A stretch of DNA of 64,000 bases from Chalara sp. BL73. Its lineage: Eukaryota; Ascomycota; Leotiomycetes; Helotiales. Positions 23,734 through 35,426 of the stretch are shown piece by piece; the first letter of the stretch is position 1; the number at the start of each line of letters is the position of its first letter. The stretch spans positions 1,612,001-1,676,000 of the forward strand of contig CAKJVC010000088.1 in assembly GCA_918026815.1 (NCBI GenBank), given 5' to 3'. Position numbers and translations under genes: made by a program. Under the pieces are notes generated by a model, which had not been told where the DNA came from, did no database searches, and saw only the letters and a program-made list of their open reading frames with translations.

Positions 23734-25207
23734 TTTGGATCTCGCAACACCGCTCGTTTTCCTCCGTTTCGTTGGCGATAAAGATGTTGCTGGAGGCATG
23801 ACTGCACTATTCGGTCTCTTATTTCTTCCCATTCGTTCTGGAAAGCGCTTGTTCGTCACAGCTGGATTGAATAGGTCTATTATGCTGAGCCTGATATTCC
23901 CTTCTCTAGGCAGACAATCTCAAGTAGAGAAGTTGCAGATACTAGTCGTACATCGAGAGTTAGGAGCCGAGAGTAGTAGACGACGAGACTAGTGCTTGAA
24001 GGGTAGTTGTGAACAAATTAGTTAGATAAGAGTGAATAGAAACAAAGGAACCAATTAGTATAATATGTGGGCAAATATCCGGAGGAAAGGACAGTAAATC
24101 AAGTTTCAGATTCACTTCGCAATTTGCAGATGTATGCTTTTTGAGGCTCTTAATATCTTTTTGTACATGTAGAATAAAACAAGATTCCAGGCACGGACAT
24201 GGACTGGCGGGGTAGTACCGCTCTAACCCCTTCGAGCAAGCGTAGTCTAATCCGCTCGCCTCATCACGTGCTCACATCTTTCTTTGCCTTCCTCAGTCGT
24301 CTCCTTTTCATCATCATTTAACGAGAAAGATGGACATCTGTGGGCATGCAGGGCAGGTAAATTTATTTTATTTCCACAGGCGTAGAACCAAATAAATATA
24401 ATGAGTAAAGGAGCGTCCCAAGTTTGCTGGTGAAGTTTATTCAGCCCGTCATACTTGACCTGAAACACCGCCAAAGTAAGCAAGCTTCAGCCTTCTGTGC
24501 TTTTTTGTAATGTTTTCCTTTTGCCATGTTATACCGGTTCTAGGGACAATGACAGATTTTTTGCTCACTGCTTTCCTCATTGTTGAATTATACGACACAA
24601 TGAGTGCTTTGGAGTCCGCTCCTGTATTATTCTATATTTGATAGATAATGCATTTGCTAACTTGGCTAGTAGTGATGGCATCTCTCCATAGAATTCAGTA
24701 TACGGACGCTTCTTGGAACGTAGAGGGCTTTCATGCTGTTTCAAAATAAAGGAAGGATGCAAAATTTCCATAGTGAGCCATCTCATAGTCTATAGCTGTT
24801 CTCCCTCGAGATAAACAAGCGTTGTTGGAAGGGAAACTTTCAGTGATAAGCCCGAGAGACTTTCCACACCTGGGAAGGCCACAGTACATTGTTTTTAAAA
24901 AATTGTATTATATCTTCGTAACAGAAGGTTGGAAGTGGCACCACCATTAATGGTGTATCTCATAAACATCTAAGAGGCATATATTGGGTGGGTATAGAAC
25001 TCTCAAGGAACTTGAGAGCTAGAACAAAAGAGATCTATAATAAGAAGTGTACGCTGTACATGTCCTGAACTCCCACTCACCCACGTCTTAGGTATCGTGT
25101 CTTCCTTCTATCGCGCCAGTCTCCTTTACGCCCAAATCCTTAGAAAAGAAACAACAAGCATATTCACCCTCCAGAAGAGCTATGTGGGTTAAAGAAAATT
25201 GTCATGA
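23734..25207. other. Intergenic region
   Basis: 1.5 kb between the F-box gene start and the 3' end of the next minus-strand gene. It is AT-rich with short random open frames. A TCACGTG lies near 24265. Nothing else is recognised. Confidence 0.45.
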
Positions 25208-26659
25208 TTAGACTGCCTCGGCACGTCGCTCAACCACCTCCACGATATTACTAGGGTACGGCCGAGTACGCCTTAATTTTGCTCTCGAGTTGTCGCTCTC
25301 AGTCGACGAGCCAAAGCTCCCAGCTCGAGATAGCTCCGACTCTTTTCGTTTCGATCTCGCAGAAGTAGGAGACCAATTGGGAAGAATATCGCCTGCAGCA
25401 GGCCTTGCCGAGTCCGGATCTCGTCCATCGTGATCTGATTCCATAGAAGGGCCGTCTAGATAATGATCGAAATTCCAGGCGGCCTCTAAGCCGCTCATGT
25501 ACTGACTAGCCTTTTTCAACTCAGCCCACGAGATCGTGTCATTGGACATGGCGACATAGAGATCGAGGATCTTCCCACTGTCATCCGTGACTGCACAATT
25601 CTCCTGGAGAAAATTTTCGTTGTAGTCCGAACCGACAAGACTAGCGTCAAGTTGACGGAGCATAGGCAGACCTCGGAGGTTTTTAGCATCACAGATTCGT
25701 GCAACAAGAGGATCCCATGGCCGACCCTGGAGAATCTCGGAAAAAGCATTACTGACGGCGCTGATGAAAGCCAAACTATCAGAGTCTGGGATAGCTATAA
25801 CTCTGTGAAGACCACGGGATAAGCATCGCTTATATGCGGCGGTATCTTTCTCGAAAGGGAATGGCTGAGCTGATGTTGGCAGCAAAGATACATGCACCGT
25901 CCAGGACTGAGATCCAGACCCAACAGAAGAGACTCTTGCTCGAAAGTCTTTTACATGCGAGGGCTCTTCGAAAAGAATAATACGTGATGGCGATCTTGAA
26001 AGGGACTGCTCTGACTTCATTGGATCGTCTGAACTATCATCAGGTAAGCTGGGCGGTGTCGAGGCTTTTCTTCGACGGCATCTGATACCAGTTGGCGAGG
26101 AGGCTCGCTCCAGAGACTCCACCCTATCCTCCAACCCCATCGAGGCATCGTCCACCTCAATCAGACGGTTTCGCATTCTTTGCACATCGTCTGTCAACCC
26201 TTCGATATTGTCGTCGTGAGCCGTCGTCTTCTTCTGCAACTGCCCGACATGATGCCACAGGCCTCCGATACCTCGATACATGGACTTCATCTCCGTGTCG
26301 TTGTCCGCTTTGTTCTTCTCAGTTGACTCTTCCAGGCGTCCCAGACGCTCGACAAGTTCAGCCCGTCCAACATGGCTTTGCTGCTCCCCCAGTCTTTCTT
26401 CAAGTTGACTGAGCCTTTCTCTTAAAGCCTCCATCTCCTGTCGTTCCGTGGAGGATTCCGGCTCCTTTGTATGATAGCAAGCGTTATGCCCGCAGTCGCA
26501 AGTGCTCCCAGGTATGGCGCGATTCAGCGAAAAACAAACGCAAGCGCAACGCAGACCGTTCAGCTCCGGGTGCAGCAGAATATAGCGACAATCGCCTTTG
26601 GGGAGATGTGAATCGTCTCGTGCCTTTTCACGTCGAGGAGGAGAAAACATGCTCGTCAT
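25208..26659 (-). CDS. Fungal Cys/His-rich coiled-coil protein, unknown function
   Basis: A single-exon gene of 483 residues. I chose the ATG at 26659 (MTSMFSPPRREKARDD) because the frame upstream has no ATG before a stop. Residues about 22-64 form a Cys/His-rich module: CRY..LRCACVCFSLNR..GSTCDCGHNACYHTKE, with six cysteines and two histidines that could bind zinc. Then comes a long heptad-rich region (about 70-190, MEALRERLSQLEERL..; LVERLGRLEESTEKN), predicted as a coiled coil. A Ser/Pro-rich linker and a globular C-terminal part (about 230-420) follow, and the end is basic and Ser-rich. The same order of short Cys module and coiled coil occurs in other fungal proteins of unknown role, from memory. 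Dimerisation through the coiled coil is likely. No enzyme motif is visible. Confidence 0.75.
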   Translation of the reverse strand: MTSMFSPPRREKARDDSHLPKGDCRYILLHPELNGLRCACVCFSLNRAIPGSTCDCGHNACYHTKEPESSTERQEMEALRERLSQLEERLGEQQSHVGRAELVERLGRLEESTEKNKADNDTEMKSMYRGIGGLWHHVGQLQKKTTAHDDNIEGLTDDVQRMRNRLIEVDDASMGLEDRVESLERASSPTGIRCRRRKASTPPSLPDDSSDDPMKSEQSLSRSPSRIILFEEPSHVKDFRARVSSVGSGSQSWTVHVSLLPTSAQPFPFEKDTAAYKRCLSRGLHRVIAIPDSDSLAFISAVSNAFSEILQGRPWDPLVARICDAKNLRGLPMLRQLDASLVGSDYNENFLQENCAVTDDSGKILDLYVAMSNDTISWAELKKASQYMSGLEAAWNFDHYLDGPSMESDHDGRDPDSARPAAGDILPNWSPTSARSKRKESELSRAGSFGSSTESDNSRAKLRRTRPYPSNIVEVVERRAEAV

Positions 26660-27000
26660 GTCGACTTGTTGCAATTCGGTGGCTCCACGGAGCAAAGGGA
26701 GGCATAGAGCTCAAATCCGGTAGCCACCTTTAGGTCGTGGGGTGTTATCTATCCGCTTCCTTGTTGATTGTGCGGCAAGTCCCTTCTTTGCGTTCATATA
26801 CTCGTCAATATTGATGAGACGACGGAGGGAGAAGCGGGTATACTGTGGTCAGTTGTGACAGAAGTACAAGAGAGAGAGTTTTAGGTGTGAGGGAATTTCG
26901 AGGTACGGGCACTCTTTGTCGATATCGGGGGTCCATGGCGTGCAAACGGGGCATGGCTGCGTTTATGTGACTGCAAGTTTATCAGTGATGGAAAAGCAAA

Positions 27001-27119
27001 GGGGGTTACAGGGGGGGATGGTGGCCCCCCCTAGAGAGTGTGGGATTATGGGTGAGTGGGCAGAGATAAGCAAGCGTGGCAGGCATTATCGTTGCGGGAC
27101 CGGGGGGGGAGGGGGGGGG
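27001..27119 (+). repeat. Cluster of guanine runs
   Basis: G runs of 5 (27001-27005), 7 (27011-27017), 8 (27102-27109) and 9 (27111-27119) lie within 120 bp, with a C run at 27025-27031 between them. The clustering could allow a G-quadruplex on the plus strand. It lies about 350-460 bp upstream of the coiled-coil protein gene. Confidence 0.7.
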
Positions 27120-27684
27120 TTATAGGCACAGTTCGCTTCATAGGAGGGACAGTGACAGCACAATAACATAACAGTACAGTGACAGTACAATACGGTACAG
27201 GGCATTAACACTGAAATGCTGATGAAAGATGCACCACACCACCATGCATACCTACACACATACATACTTACATACATCCACTAAAGAATTCATTCAAACA
27301 TCTGCATTGCTCAAAATGAAGCCATCGTGATGGATTAAAGCAATACACAGATAACTCTTCCTCGCAACCTGAAGACGAGCCAAGTCTCATCCAGTTGGGA
27401 TGAGGTAAAGAAAGGTACCATTGACCTCAAATCTCATATAACCCTGGGGCCATGACGATTTTAGCCCTACCCGGATTTAAACCCAAGAAAAATGTCTACC
27501 GCGAAACCAATGCTTTCCTCGCCACTCAGGGCACCCACGTTGTCAAAATAACCTATGCTTGTATTATTAGGCTCATGTCGTACCGTACAAGCATTCTGAC
27601 TGGATAGTGTACGAATTTTGGTTTACAGGTTATCGCAAAATCTCACGCGCAGCGATTAATTATTTGCAATCCAGTACTTGCTCG

Positions 27685-27697
27685 CCCCCCCCCCCCC
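27685..27697 (+). repeat. Poly-C tract, 13 bases
   Basis: An uninterrupted run of 13 cytosines in the gene-free region, flanked on the right by an A-rich stretch. Confidence 0.85.
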
Positions 27698-30600
27698 GAA
27701 AAAGAAAGTCTAGTTCCGGCTTAAGGGTCGTTCCTGCGGGACGAACCGTTCTGCTAGCTTTAGGCTCTGGCCTGGCTAGACCTTCTTCATTTTCATGTTA
27801 GTATTCTTTTCTATTTCTAGTAATATATCAACAGCTTCATATTTGCTTCATTGAGTGAACTTCTCCCTCCCCTTTTTATTTATTTTTGGGGCACTCTCTT
27901 GGTTGTTGCAATTTACCTTCGTAAGTTGGTGAGTCGATTTTGTTAGCGAGAGGAGGGGTTTTCCCCTTGACGCTGAGCCCTAACCCTAAAATGATCTACG
28001 AGATCCTGAGTGCGACTACGGAGGGAACCATATCAAGACAGTCGTTTACGGAGCCCCAGCTTTGACTTTTTCGTCATCCAAGGATGAGCAAATCAAACAG
28101 TACCTCGCGAAGGCGTGATCGGGAGCGTAATCTCTCTTGTGGTTTCGCCATCTGCACACCGTTTAGATAGAGGTGGCGCTCTATCACTGGCTCTCTGACC
28201 CTTCAGCATCATTCGGCATGGTGAAGCATCATCATGGCCCGTACCCAGCGAAGATCCAGTCGCTTCATAGCATATAAGACAGGTCCGATAGCACGGTATT
28301 ACCAGGGTAAAGCACCTTATCCGGGCATGTGAAGTGCCAAGGGGCAAGAATATTACAGTATAGGGTCAGCAAATGATAAGCAAAACTACCAACGTGTACA
28401 ACGGTGTACAACATGCTAATATAGGACCACCGAGAAGCGGGTTCCCGTACTCATACCGCCTGTTTGGTATCTCGAGGTATCTGGTGCTGGGTGCAATATG
28501 ATACCATTTCAACCAACGCTGTTCTGTGCGACACGATTGCTGTACTGGAGCCAAGACACGACACCGTATCTCTTGCCAATCTCTCACGCGAATCACGCAA
28601 ACGTGCCCTACGCACCCGAGAATGACCACCTCCAAGTCGTCCTTTGGGTATCTACAAAGGGGTCAGGGCGTTTGAGAACGATTCCTCGATTCATTCATCC
28701 GGCAGAAGGATAGACGATCCGGTTTTGTCGGGCCTATTCCTGAGACTTTCATACCGTATGGAAAAAGCTCGGAGCACAAACGCCCATGGTCACCCTTCAG
28801 CCACCCCATCCCGCGGGAGGAAAGTCACCATTTACCATTTTTTTTATACTTGTACAACCGCCGCCCGTCCAGCCCAGATGGCGCCTCCCACGGTGGCATT
28901 TCGCTTGAAGATGGGCATTACTTTATTTTATACAAATCTCCTGCTTCCTCCTCGGCAGTAAGTTTCCACTCGTTACATCGAGGGCGGCAGCATTTCCGAC
29001 ACAGATCTCACTTCTTCACCGGGCGCGTAGCTGTAGCTTGCCTTTATGGTGTTATACTGGCCTGGAATCCCGCCATCTCCCTTACAACAAATCGCATCAT
29101 GCCGAGTTATTTGCGAGCCGAACGGGACATCTTGTGGCCCTCCGTGAGCCTCCGGGAGCCAGATGCCTGCTAATTTTCCCACAGCCCTGATGGTGTCTGA
29201 CTCGACCCTTGAAAGGATGTCAAATAATCGAGGCCAGACACCCACTCTTCTTCGAGGGCCAGATGCGGTTGGGTGGGCACCCCCACGTTTCTGTTGTTTT
29301 CTTGCCTCCCCCCCCCAGCCGGACGCAGCCCTCCGCGCAACCTGGTTTTAGCGATAATCATCTTTCGAGAAGAGGCAGAAAGAGGCAAACTTATCTGGAA
29401 AAGGACAGCTCAATTCGGACGCAACTGAGAGAGCCTCAAGTTTCCAAATTGACGGGGAGCAAAGATATCAAACGTCTATCACGTGTGCCTTGTCGATCAT
29501 AGACTGCTCCGAACGTGATATCTCCACGTCCAGCAGTCTGGCCGTCCTAGATAGATATGGTTGATATGCCGATGGTTCGTAGTACCAACTTTTGGGTTTT
29601 CATTCTCTGTTACCCCTTGTTGGTGCAGACTAGAATTCAGCCTGTACCAAGAGTATATCTTATCAGGGCCAAACTAAGGCTGGCTGGTGATAGAGAGTTC
29701 TGCGCCGGCGACATGCATTTGCAAACTGGTAGAAACAACCCTCGTCCAACGGCTGCTCGAGACCTACAGTTTCAGGTGCACGGCTGAAGATGTACGTACT
29801 GCACTCGAGTTGATGGTTGCGCCTTTATTTGAGTTGAAATTTATACCTGGTACATTCACTAGATTGATTTCAGTATGCAACAATGAGCGCTACCGGAGAC
29901 GGATTTGAGATAGCTTGTTTTTCATGAGCCGTTCGAAATGCTTTGGCGAATTTTGGTAAGTTAGAAGAGCGCCTGGAATGGTCGTAAGATTTTTTTTTTT
30001 TAAAAAAAAGATCATCATAGTGTACAGCTACCTCAGCCATGGGCCAATATCTTAGGCAAAAAAAAGAAAGGTGGTGGAGGATACAGACTACTACATAACA
30101 CTCTGCTGCTATTTTGCACTTTATGATGGTAATGGAACATGCTTAATCAGGCATCGTTTGCGATGCGAGTCTCGTACGCCTTGAGAAAGCCCTCGAAGTT
30201 TGTTCCATGCAAGTCATTACTCGCCAACCCCTGATATTCAAGATTCCATTCACCTACGAAAAAGGCGATGAAGCTGCAGAGATGACGAAGTCGTAAATGC
30301 TTCATGGTATCAATCTTCCTGCTTAATATCCAATTCAAACGGCCGGCACTAAGTGGTGTCAGACGAGAGGTGGGATAAGATAAAATGAACCATACAGAGA
30401 AAAAGCAACCATGATGTAACATTGTTCTATGCAGCTCGAGGCCAAGTCTACATATGCGACGTGAGTCTCACTGCTTGCTTTCTGCCCATGCCAGCTCTTC
30501 GTTCACCAAAAAATAATTTCATAGTTCAGATATTGCTTGGGAGATGAGGCTGCCCTTACCAATGTTTCTTCACAAGTTAATGAAGCATCACATACAATTA

Positions 30601-33600
30601 CCACGAAATTACATGTTAATCTGCTTATCGCACAATTTCAAGTTTGTTGCCTCATCCGCACATCTCTTAGTCTCGATTGCCAAGTGTGTACCAACAGCTC
30701 ATGAATGAAATATGAATATGTCCTCTTAAAGATACTTCAACTTAATTCTAAATTTTGTCGTCCTCAAGAGTTTCTCCTTCTGTTATGCTGTCATTTTAAT
30801 TCCAAGGAGGTGTGGTCTAAATGGCCCATTCTCTTGAGAACCGACCTGCTTTTCGAAATGGCACCGGACATCCTCTCGACGGTGACTAAAGACATTCCTC
30901 TAGCAAGACTGCCAGAGCATCATCTATTTTTCTTATCTCTCGAATTAAACACCGCCTGTTCAATAAGCTACCTATTGCCGCCATCTGAAAGCCGGGACTG
31001 GAGGGTTGGGTACAGTAATGTTGAAGGCATCCCACACCTCAATTGGCACTTCCGCCCTTAGATCAGTTTGAGGAAATACAGAAAAGTTGGCCGTAACTCA
31101 GAAGGGTGAGCTGTTCCTTCCAACTCTGACACATCTTGGCTTCGTTATCTGATCCGAGGTTGGTATCCCATTGAAAGATGCCATCAAGGTAATTATGGCT
31201 ATAGAAAGAGGTCCAAGCTAGGCCTGTAGGTTTTCTTAGGCCACCACTCACTGTGAGACTCTATCAACACATCTCTAGTATGCATCTGATCGATGCAAGG
31301 ACTATCTCCGGGAAATTCCGTTATAAGGTCTCAGTATATTTCTCAAAGAATCCGACTTCAAAATTTTGACGCTGCCGCACTGGAAAGGGCTGTATCTGAT
31401 GTCATGATGCCCTGTCCGTGTATGACTTGTGATGGCTCACTATGATGCATTTTTTACCATGGTGATCTGTGATTGGCTCTTTCGCCAACAATATCCACTC
31501 CACATCATGTGTTTATTCACTATTTAGCCTGATGGTTTGAGGGCTTCGCCGCAGACATCGTGCTACGGTGGAAGCGATGGGGCTCTAATTGTAGTTGGTG
31601 CTGTATGTTGCACTTACTCGAGATACTTCCCCACTGACTAGAAGAACAGGTCAATATTTGCCATGCCGGCTTTCCTGATATTTGCGGAGCATGGATCATT
31701 GGAAGCAGAAAGGACTCTTGGTGATATGTGCTTGCTGCGGAGAAAGTCAAGCGAGAAGAATCAGCATAGGCGAGACTTTACAAACAAAACAGGAAACAGT
31801 AAATGTAGATCAAAGCCCTGCAATTGACCAACGCCGGTGCGGCTTCTGGTCGCAACTCGAAATATGAGATACTTTCATTACTCTTGAGGCATCAAATACA
31901 GTGAATATCGGCCCATGATAGGGCAAGATTGCAAGCTATGTTCACTTCGAAACTAAGCCAAAGTGGAATACAGCCATCGTTCCAGGCCAAGCGTCGATAG
32001 CATTGCAGAGGAATATCTGGGTTCTCCTATGAATGCAGAAATAAATGGAAGTTTTATTCAGATAGCCTAACTGAGCCGAAACAATAAGTTCAGTCCTTGG
32101 CCTCCTGAAATGTGTCTCTACCTGGTAAAGCCCCCTCTTCTTTCTCTCTCCAAAAAAAAAGGCAACCCGTTTTCTCACCTATTCAAATGATATAAAGATG
32201 ACTTGCATCACCATCGCTATTAATAGGGCCCTGTCAAGCCGGCTCTTGAACTGCTCCTGCATGTGCCCATGGTACTAGGTTCGACGCAGCATCAAAACAA
32301 CACCTTTCTACCGCTTGGTAATGACGTTAACGGGCCGCGGGGAGACGGGTTCCGCATGGTGGCGAGGACGCTGCCGAAGGAGAAGGAAACAAATAGAACA
32401 AGCTGGGCCTGTCCTGAAAAGCGTTCAGGATGGAGATTTGTCGAACGCCTCGAGGGGCATCGTATGCTGGCTTCTATAGGCGCGTCGCTATCTCTCGTCA
32501 TGCCTATCGGCAGGTGCTGCGATTGGGGGTATTCGGCGGACGCTGACGTTGATCTATTGACGGGCGACACATCCGGTCGTGAAAGCCACCCGGGAGGGAA
32601 AAGGATCACCGAAGCACCCTCGAAAGCTTGAACTTCCGTGAAAGCATCTTCAGCGTCATTTCGACAATAAGGTCCCAAGAGCTATCTGGATGTCCTGTGT
32701 GCAGCGATTTCAATACCGGGCCACAGGCGAGATGGTAGATGGTGAGTACATCGGGTACGACGGTCTATCTGGGAACCAGGTGCTCTTGTTTCACGCCCTC
32801 GATGCCTTCCTGTGCCTGGAACAGTACCTACAGATGAGAATCTATTGAGGTATATGCCTGCTGCTCAGAGGCCATTCGGTGACTCACTCAGGCGGCGCAG
32901 CTTTCATGAGGCTGCTGATAGCAAGGATCATTCACCCATGAGCGGTTCATGATGACGGCTGGTAAATCGGCTCTCAAAGGAGAGTTCAAACATGGCACGA
33001 ATGATGCCATGAGGCTCCTCTACGGCTTCCCCTTCAAGAGACTCAAGCAAACGGTTTGAACGACGTTTCTTTCTTGGAAGATAAGCTCCAAGTATCATGG
33101 ATCATCAGGTGCGCTACTTTGGGTTCTGGCTTATGGTGGGTGGTCACGGATTATTTGTACCATTACGCGTATGTGTTGAACGTATATAACAAGGATCAGG
33201 CCATAGAGAAAACCGTTATCACAATTTTCACAGGCAAGATCAAATTAAACTTAGAGCGTACTGTGCACGAGACGGCAAGCCCCGCCTCAAAGCTGATGTT
33301 GCACACCCAAAAAGGGGCTCGCTTAGACAAGCGACCCACAAATTTTCACCAAATTCCTACCTACCATACACATATTTCTTTTTGAGTAAATCCAAATCAA
33401 CAACCAAAACAAACAAGTCCATCTCCCAGACAAACGAACACCCGACCTCCCCCACCCCACCTCTGGAACCCGAACCGACCAAAGAGATCCGGCCCTTCCC
33501 CCAAACAGGAGAAATCAAAAACCTGCCCACCTTGGGGAGCGAGAGTCGCGGCTCCTTCGGTGAGGAACGGGGCTGATGGATAAGCCGATACGACTTGACA

Positions 33601-34017
33601 AAATCCGAATGGGTTTTTCTAAGGGGTCCCCCCCCCTTGAAATGGCGACCCCGGGGTTTTGCTGTTTTTGGCCTCTGGGGAGGCTGATGCTGAATTGGAA
33701 GGCGCCGAATGCCTATGCGATACGTAGGGCGCATGCATATCTTGCACTGGACCAATTGGTCTGATATCAGACTTCTGACTGACTGGAAAAGGCTTTAATT
33801 TGTTCATGAAGTCATACATACAATCTATATCTCATACCCAATTGGCAGGCACTCAAGCCACAAAGCCACTAGCTTTTTCAACCATACCGTCATCATTCGT
33901 GGAGGTGCCCCTTCCCGAGGCGAAGTCCATGTTCGCGATCCTATCTTACATCCAATATGCACATCACCATCGCTACCCCCCTCCCCCCACCCAGATCTCA
34001 GGCCCAACCCGATAATT

Positions 34018-34554
34018 TCACTCCTCAACCACAACCCCGACGTCCTTCCCGCTCTTCCTCCTCTCCCCGGCGGTCCCCCTCCTCCCATTCAAGCTCCCGC
34101 TCCTGCCTAGCCCGGCAGCATCGTCTACGCTCGCGACCCGGCTGCAGCCGGGACTCACCCCACTATACCCGCTGCTCCTCCTCAGGTCGGCGGCCCGCCC
34201 ACCATCCATGCTGCTCCTCCACTTCCATTCGAACCCCTTCAGCAGGTCGTGCGCCTCCCTCTTATGCGGCTTGACCTCCCACTTCTTGTCGTCTTCCCAG
34301 TTGGCGTTCTCCTTGCCTTTCGGCTTGGACGGCGACGAGCGGTCGGAGCGCCAGGTGAGGCGCTTCGAGAGCCGCGAGGATGTCGCTGATAGGGGTGAGG
34401 TGTTGGCGGATGTGTTTGTCGTGGTGGTTTTGATCGAGATGGGGTTTGTCGCCGAGGTGGTGAGGGATGGGTGGTCGGAGGATGCGGAGGAGTTAGAGCG
34501 TGTTGTGGTGGTGGAGCGGGAGAGGGCTTTTCGGAAACGGTCCTTGAGTGGCAT
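34018..34554 (-). CDS. Small basic fungal protein, unknown function
   Basis: A single exon of 178 residues starting MPLKDRFRKALSRSTTTTR. The N-terminal 60 residues are Ser/Thr-rich and disordered. The middle is better ordered and Trp-rich: LSKRLTWRSDRSSPSKPKGK, then ENANWEDDKKWEVKP and AHDLLKGFEWKWRSS. The C-terminus is Gly/Arg/Ser-rich. The four tryptophans in charged context look conserved, and from memory similar proteins occur in other filamentous ascomycetes. No signal peptide or membrane segment is present. GC content is higher than in the flanking DNA, and a long antisense frame over the same bases (34208-34567) is a shadow of that composition. Function is unknown. Confidence 0.6.
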   Translation of the reverse strand: MPLKDRFRKALSRSTTTTRSNSSASSDHPSLTTSATNPISIKTTTTNTSANTSPLSATSSRLSKRLTWRSDRSSPSKPKGKENANWEDDKKWEVKPHKREAHDLLKGFEWKWRSSMDGGRAADLRRSSGYSGVSPGCSRVASVDDAAGLGRSGSLNGRRGTAGERRKSGKDVGVVVEE

Positions 34555-35426
34555 TTTGGGTTGCTGATCTGTTTGCTGACGTTCTCTGTGTAGATCTTTG
34601 CGGTCAATTTGCTGATCCTCAACAGTGTACTTGGCTCCCGCGGCCGTTTGATCAGTTTGTAGTGCTGAAGCTCAGTGATGATTGAAGAGCGCGGTGGCAG
34701 AGGGGTAGCTGATAATCTTGATTTGTGCCTTTTGATTTTTCAGTAAAACGTATATTATGTTCGTGATATCAATTGTGTGTAAATATGATGGTGGAGGAGA
34801 AGGGGAGAGGAGAAAGAGGACAAGATGTACGAAATCCAGCTCCTCACTGGTGACATGGGCGGGGACGTGCAATGACGCCTCCCCTCGGGGATTATTGGTT
34901 CTTGCTGGTTGCTGAAGCCACTAAGAATGCCAAGCTTTCCGGGGTAGCACCGAGAAGTGGGGCATGGGCTGACCTACCCTATCCTATCCTCTCACCTACA
35001 TCTTTTGTATTGTGCTACCTCCCTTCCTAAACACTTATTCATCTTGTTATGCTTGTCACTGAGATCCCCTTCTCCGTTCTGTTTGACGTCGATACCTTCA
35101 AAGCAGCAGAATCAGTCCAGCTTTCATGCTTAACAAATTTTATTTGGTGTCTGAGTGTACTGTCCGAGAGTAAATCTTATGTTGTAACTATTCATACAGC
35201 GTAGTCCTTGGGTTTCTCCTACAACTTTTGATGAAGAGCGTTGCTTATGAACTGTCTCTTCTCTCTAGTTGTGGTATTCACGGAACTCTCTTTTTTCCTT
35301 CATCATCAAATATCCCGGTCAACCCATCCCTTGTCCCGCCCAGCCCATCGCTTCTCTCTGCCAACCCCTCCATCATTCTTCAGCATAGTCCCGTCAAAAG
35401 CCCTAGCACCTGGACTTTCAATGCCC
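34555..35426. other. Intergenic region
   Basis: About 870 bp between the small basic protein gene and the next minus-strand gene. Repeated CCTATCC near 34977-34991 is the only visible regularity. No gene is supported. Confidence 0.45.

Larger units (their letters stand above)
26660..34017. other. 7.4-kb region without recognisable genes
   Basis: No frame longer than about 130 codons with credible composition occurs, and none shows a domain. It contains G runs (27001-27017, 27102-27119), a C run (27685-27697), C-rich DNA near 29308-29316, CCCTAACCCTAA at about 27979, an ACAGTAC-rich stretch (27170-27200) and a mirrored T/A run (29991-30008). The segment 33380-33560 is rich in CCACC/ACC. I saw no terminal repeats or transposase frames. 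Confidence 0.45.

Noticed and set aside
27405..27490. Possible tRNA on the minus strand (GGGTTTAAATCC T-arm-like motif with AGGGCTA end)
   Set aside because: Acceptor pairs only 5 of 7 bases, the T-stem pairs poorly and no 5-bp anticodon stem could be built.
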